Source: Spizellomyces punctatus DAOM BR117 (Eukaryota; Chytridiomycota; Chytridiomycetes; Spizellomycetales; Spizellomycetaceae). From it: 64,000 nucleotides of DNA. How positions within the stretch are numbered: the stretch's first letter is position 1; the number at the start of each line of letters is the position of its first letter. The position numbers and the translations under genes are program-made. The notes beneath the pieces were generated by a model that was not told the origin of the DNA, ran no database searches, and saw only the letters and a program-made list of their open reading frames with translations. Location: positions 682,476 to 746,475 of the forward strand of contig NW_015971540.1 of NCBI RefSeq assembly GCF_000182565.1. The letters are read 5' to 3'. Positions 60,206-64,000 of this stretch are shown in pieces.

Positions 60206-60370
60206 ACACTTTGAACGTGTACTTCAAAGGCACGAACCGGCCGACATCAGGGTGAAGGCTTAGGGCTACTAGTATGTACATATACTTTCTCCTTAGAATA
60301 TACAAAATCTATATACATAGCGTCGATAGCGGTCCATTAATGATTCTATATGTTAAGCAACTCCTCGACA

Positions 60371-61184
60371 TCAATTGACTTCAGAAGTCTGGATGCATAC
60401 TGGGCTTGTGGATGCCGTCGTTTCAGTCCCTTGTAAGTTGAACACGCCTAACGGAAACTCCTCCCGAATACGGCAATTCACGCCGTTTGATCGAAGGTCA
60501 TATTCCCTCCAAAAGCTATTCACGGTTCGGCCGACTTGTAGCAGTTCAAATTCAGGCAAGATGTTGAGATATCTGAAGAGTTGTCCAATGCCAACTTGCT
60601 GTTCAAGAATGAGTCGCAGATATTCTGGATCTGTAATCGTCACCGTGCTTTTCGCATTGCAACAGATCTGCACGAATGCTTCAGTAGGTGAAACCACTGT
60701 GGGTTTTGGTAGAACATTATTCCTCACCTGATTCAAGCAGCGCAAATTGACCTCGCGCCGAAAGACGCTCTCCGTCTCCGCATTCGAGGCACTCTCCTCG
60801 TTGATTAACTCGTTGTGTATAATGTCCACCGAAACCGTAGAGTTGTAATAGGCGCTTTAGTTCACCAAACAAAGGTTACACATTTTTGATGCCATCATCC
60901 AAGGTTTGACCCTTTACCTAAGAATTCTTTGCACATTTCCATTCGCTGTCAAGAGTATGCGTTCCATGGGAGAAAAGTCAGTTGGTAATATCAAAGTGGT
61001 TTCTCTCGAGGACATAATATCCCCCTGCCAGAAGCCATGGTTGGTGGAAGTATCATGCTAATGCTTTTGCAAGTTCATCACATACAAAGTGCCGAGGCAC
61101 CGTCTCAGTTCCTTTCTCGATAGGTTGCATAGGTACAGCTTCCTCTACAGCGTCCTGGCTGTCCAATTCCGTCGTCGGCGGCAT
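60371..61184 (-). CDS. Conserved fungal protein, possibly UbiC/DUF98-like (chorismate lyase fold)
   Basis: Three exons give about 232 residues. The first is MPPTTELDSQDAVEEAVPMQ; the second holds DFSPMERILLTANGNVQRIL and joins SAYYNSTVSVDIIHNELIN. The rest is FRREVNLRC, SEEFP-type and GIGQLFRYLNILPEFELLQV, VGRTVNSFWREYDL, GVNCRIREEFPLGVF. The order (Arg-rich strand after ERILLTANG, a GxGQLFR turn, WR-Y-L and EFPxxxF near the end) resembles the chorismate-lyase/UTRA superfamily, but I am not sure. No transit peptide or membrane helix is seen. It lies divergent from the PP4R3 gene. Confidence 0.6.
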
Positions 61185-61795
61185 CGTTGATGAAAAAAAC
61201 AAATGCTGATGATCTTAACCGCGAGTTTGTTTTTGCAATGCGCCCGATTGGAACCAAACATTTGGTAAATATCATTAAACCCTTTCTGGCAGCGATCAGT
61301 CATGACGTCTCCAAACCCATTGGAGAACCTTCGCCTGCCTTTCGAACGAGCTGATGGGAAAGCTTTTAGAGATTCAGTGATCGGGAGATCCTGCGCAAGT
61401 ATACTGCATTGACAAGGTCTCGCTTGCCCTCTACGCCGAACGGGTAACGAGCGCAACCCATTTGGCCGTCTCCCCAGTCGCCAGGAACGTGCTCTTGTCG
61501 ATCTATCGATCAAAGCTGCGACAGCTTGGCCTTCCTTCTCTCCCCCCTTGAGCGCTGGTCGCTTGGCAAGTTGTCGTTGCTCAACATTACGCTGAAATTG
61601 TACTACCGGCTTAACGCTTGAGCTTATATTGGAATCAGTGTGCTGACGCCTGAAGCCTCTTTGGGCATCCTAATCTGGCTTGACCCTCCCACGCCTACTG
61701 CCGCTATATTCGATAATCGATATACGTGGAGGTTTGGATTGAAGAGAAAATTACGCTGCCCCTTTTAAGAAAGGCTTTGGGGCCTTGATTGCACA
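61185..61795. other. Intergenic region upstream of PP4R3
   Basis: About 610 bases. A 122-codon minus-strand frame covers 61145-61513 but is rich in Arg and Ser in the manner of a chance frame and overlaps the neighbouring gene start. No RNA gene seen. Confidence 0.5.
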
Positions 61796-64000
61796 ATGGC
61801 GGAAGTGCCTGAAGGATCAGCGCCGGTGGACACTGTGGAAGAAAAAACTTTGGAAAAACACGAGTCACAGAGTGAGGCAGATACGTCGGATAAGGATACA
61901 AAGCAAAGTTCTCCTGGGGACGGAGAGGAAAAGGATACCGCTGAAAGTGAAGCCGCACCTGTCGAGTCCTTGCGATGTGTAAAAGTCTTTGAGCTAGACA
62001 CAGATGGGAAGTGGTCGGATAAAGGAACTGGAGTTGTGGAATGTGTATATGTGGAGGTTAGTTTGCAACCAGATCTCACATACCAGGTCCTTGAAGGAAA
62101 AACGGCCGTGCCTTGACTAACTGGCGCTCTCTTTCCTTCAGCCTAAGGAAGCGATGTGTTTGGTGGTCCGCTCGGATCGAGACAATACTGTGCTGATGAA
62201 TTCGACCATTCGCAATGGTGTAAATTATGTTCGTCAACAAGGTAAATAATACAATACTCTTCGCAGTCCCCGTTCACCACACAAACATTTTGATTGACTC
62301 GGGAATAGATACCCTCATTGTCTGGACGGAGCCAAATGGCCAGGACCTAGCACTTAGTTTTCAAGCGGCGGCAGGGTGTACAAATCTCTGGTATTTGCGT
62401 CCATTGAGCGTATTCGCCCGGATGCCACAATAGTGACACCTTTGTGCAGGGACGAACTAGATCGAATCAAAGAGCGGCAGGCTGCTGATAAACACGGTAT
62501 GTCGTAAAATGCACATTCGAGATATAATATGTTCTTGCTCTCTCGATGCTCATGCGAAGGGCGGTGCAGATATCGATCAGCTACCGAATACCCATGAGCA
62601 TGACGGTTAGTGCTGGAGAGGTACTATGCGTGATTATCCTCTGGATGCTGATTATGTCGGAACAAATGTGTAGAAGAGGCAACCACAGAAGATTATCAAG
62701 GACCACGCGAGTTGGATCTGCCAGATCCCGAACTAGCCAATCTCAAATACTTGGAAGAGCTGGTATTTCGAGCAGCCAGGAGTGTGTTTGGAAGAGATCT
62801 TCTTTTGCAAGCTGTAGAGCGAACGGTGGGCGCATTGCGTTGGAGGATTATTATTTAAAGGTTTCCGTGTATTGATGACCAAATTACAGAATTTTATTCG
62901 AAAACTGCTCCCGGTGTTTGAGACAAGTGAAGATTTAGAAGATATGGAGAGCCTGTACGCGCTGTCGAGTATATTACGGTCATTAAGTATGGGCCGCTAC
63001 TTACTTGCCCTCAATGGTTGTCGCTTTTGTCTAAAGTATCATTCAGTATTTTTAAATGAGGGAACCATTTTTGAGTTGATTCTCAGTGATGAACTCTTCA
63101 CGAGCGTGCTTGGAATACTAGAATGTGAGCATTCATCACATGTCGCAATTCATTACGAGACCTCATATGAAGTGATTTAAACAATAGACGATCGGGAGTT
63201 TCCAAACATGAAAGCGGAACACCGTGAACACTTTGCAAAACACGCCCAATTCAAACAGGTGAGCCTTAGCGACGCGATGCGTTTCGTGAACTTTGCTGAC
63301 CGTAGCTTACCAGATTGTACCGATACGAAACTCTGAGATACGCGCCAAAATAAATCAAACATATCGGGTCCAATACCTGAAGGACGTTGCGCTTGCCCGT
63401 TTATTAGACGATGGCACTTTTTCCGCCCTATTGTCGATGACCTTTTTCAATCAAACTGAGATAATCCAGTATATCAGGCAGGATCCGACGTTTTTGAAAG
63501 ATGTCTTCGGACTTTTGATGGCGCCGGAGACCCCGCAAGAGAAAAAAGGGGATGCAATCATGTTTCTGCATGAGCTTTGTTCGATTACAAAGAATTTGCA
63601 ATCCATGAACCGAGGATTGTTTTTTCGGTAAGAATTGATATACACGTTATCCGGAAAAGACATATCTCATTTCCTGCAGACATTGTGACCCAGATGCATT
63701 TTATCGGACTTTGATCAATCACGGGCTCTTCAATGTTCTGAGCACCACGTTCTCCAATGAGGATGTTCGTGTTAGGACGGCCATGACAGCGATAACAGCA
63801 CATCTTCTAGAGCACGATGCAAATATTGTCCGAACCATGACTCAAGCACAAGTCAAGGCTGCGGACGGTCCCCCTTTCATAGAAATGCTGATCGATCGGC
63901 TACTAGAGGAGTCGGATGCGGGTCTACGATCACAATACGCAGAGATGATTCGCATTTTACTGGATACCGCACCATTAGATACGTCTGAGGTAGGTGGTCG
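61796..64000 (+). CDS. PSY2: Protein phosphatase 4 regulatory subunit 3 (Psy2/SMEK), 5' part; 3' end outside window
   Basis: Regulatory subunit of protein phosphatase 4, acting in DNA damage recovery. About 10 exons before the window edge. The start MAEVPEGSAPVDTVEEKTLE opens a polar acidic leader, followed by the EVH1/PH-like domain (LRCVKVFELDTDGKWSDKG, GVVECVYVE, CLVVRSDRDNTVLMNSTI, TLIVWTEPNGQDLALSFQ). Next come DPELANLKYLEELVF and the SMK-1 region: NFIRKLLPVFETSEDLEDME, IVPIRNSEIRAKINQTYRVQ, YLKDVALARLLDDGTF, IIQYIRQDPTFLKDVFGLL, FLHELCSITKNLQ and MNRGLFFR. The last visible exon continues with HALINHGLF-type repeats (TLINHGLFNVLSTTF) and runs off the window near a possible GTAGGT donor at 63991. 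Exons near 62850-63180 are uncertain. Confidence 0.92.

Noticed and set aside
61145-61513. 122-codon minus-strand frame
   Set aside because: Arg/Ser-rich chance frame overlapping the start of the UbiC-like gene; no family pattern.

Overview
This is nuclear DNA from a fungus: dense genes, many introns of about 40-90 nt with GT-AG ends, fungal versions of Tps2, Ilv2, Leu2, Ade1, Fex1 and Rrg7, and a White Collar-1 type LOV photoreceptor. Two coiled-coil genes look like orthologues of the cilium/centriole proteins DRC12 (CCDC153) and CCDC57. This points to a lineage that still makes flagellated zoospores, most likely Chytridiomycota or a relative; that placement is an inference.

Layout. 1-2.1 kb: the 3' end of a membrane sensor (Cache-like, TM, HAMP-like) and a decayed GH20-like hexosaminidase on the minus strand. 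2.2-6.8 kb: trehalose-6-phosphate phosphatase and an NmrA-like reductase. 7.1-11.2 kb: a divergent branched-chain amino acid pair, acetolactate synthase (ILV2) and isopropylmalate dehydrogenase (LEU2). 11.3-23.3 kb: mostly minus-strand genes for a VPS9-UIM protein, a SMYD-type SET-MYND protein, an ataxin-3 deubiquitinase, a single-TM protein, an HMCES/SRAP protein and Rrp15, plus one plus-strand orphan. 23.7-31.0 kb: DED1/DDX3 helicase, a 2.6 kb gap, and the WC-1-like gene. 31.2-33.0 kb: a triple-FKBP-TPR immunophilin. 33-34.9 kb: a gap with an isolated TATA-box segment. 34.9-47.9 kb: FCP1, nicotinate phosphoribosyltransferase, DRC12, PUS1-type pseudouridine synthase, poly(A) polymerase, Rrg7. 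48-64 kb: CCDC57, fluoride exporter, SAICAR synthetase, SFT2, a methyltransferase with an extra N-terminal domain, a TBC-TLDc protein, a UbiC-like protein, and the 5' part of PP4R3/Psy2.

Most genes are housekeeping and unrelated in function. Points of interest are the flagellar markers, three ubiquitin-interacting-motif proteins within 11 kb, a 13-nt microexon in ataxin-3, a WC-1 with no GATA finger, the methyltransferase fusion, the head-to-head ILV2/LEU2 pair and the GH20-like pseudogene. I did not find a defence island, CRISPR array, rRNA or tRNA gene, or an intact mobile element. Splice sites were set by reading frame and family conservation, not transcripts.
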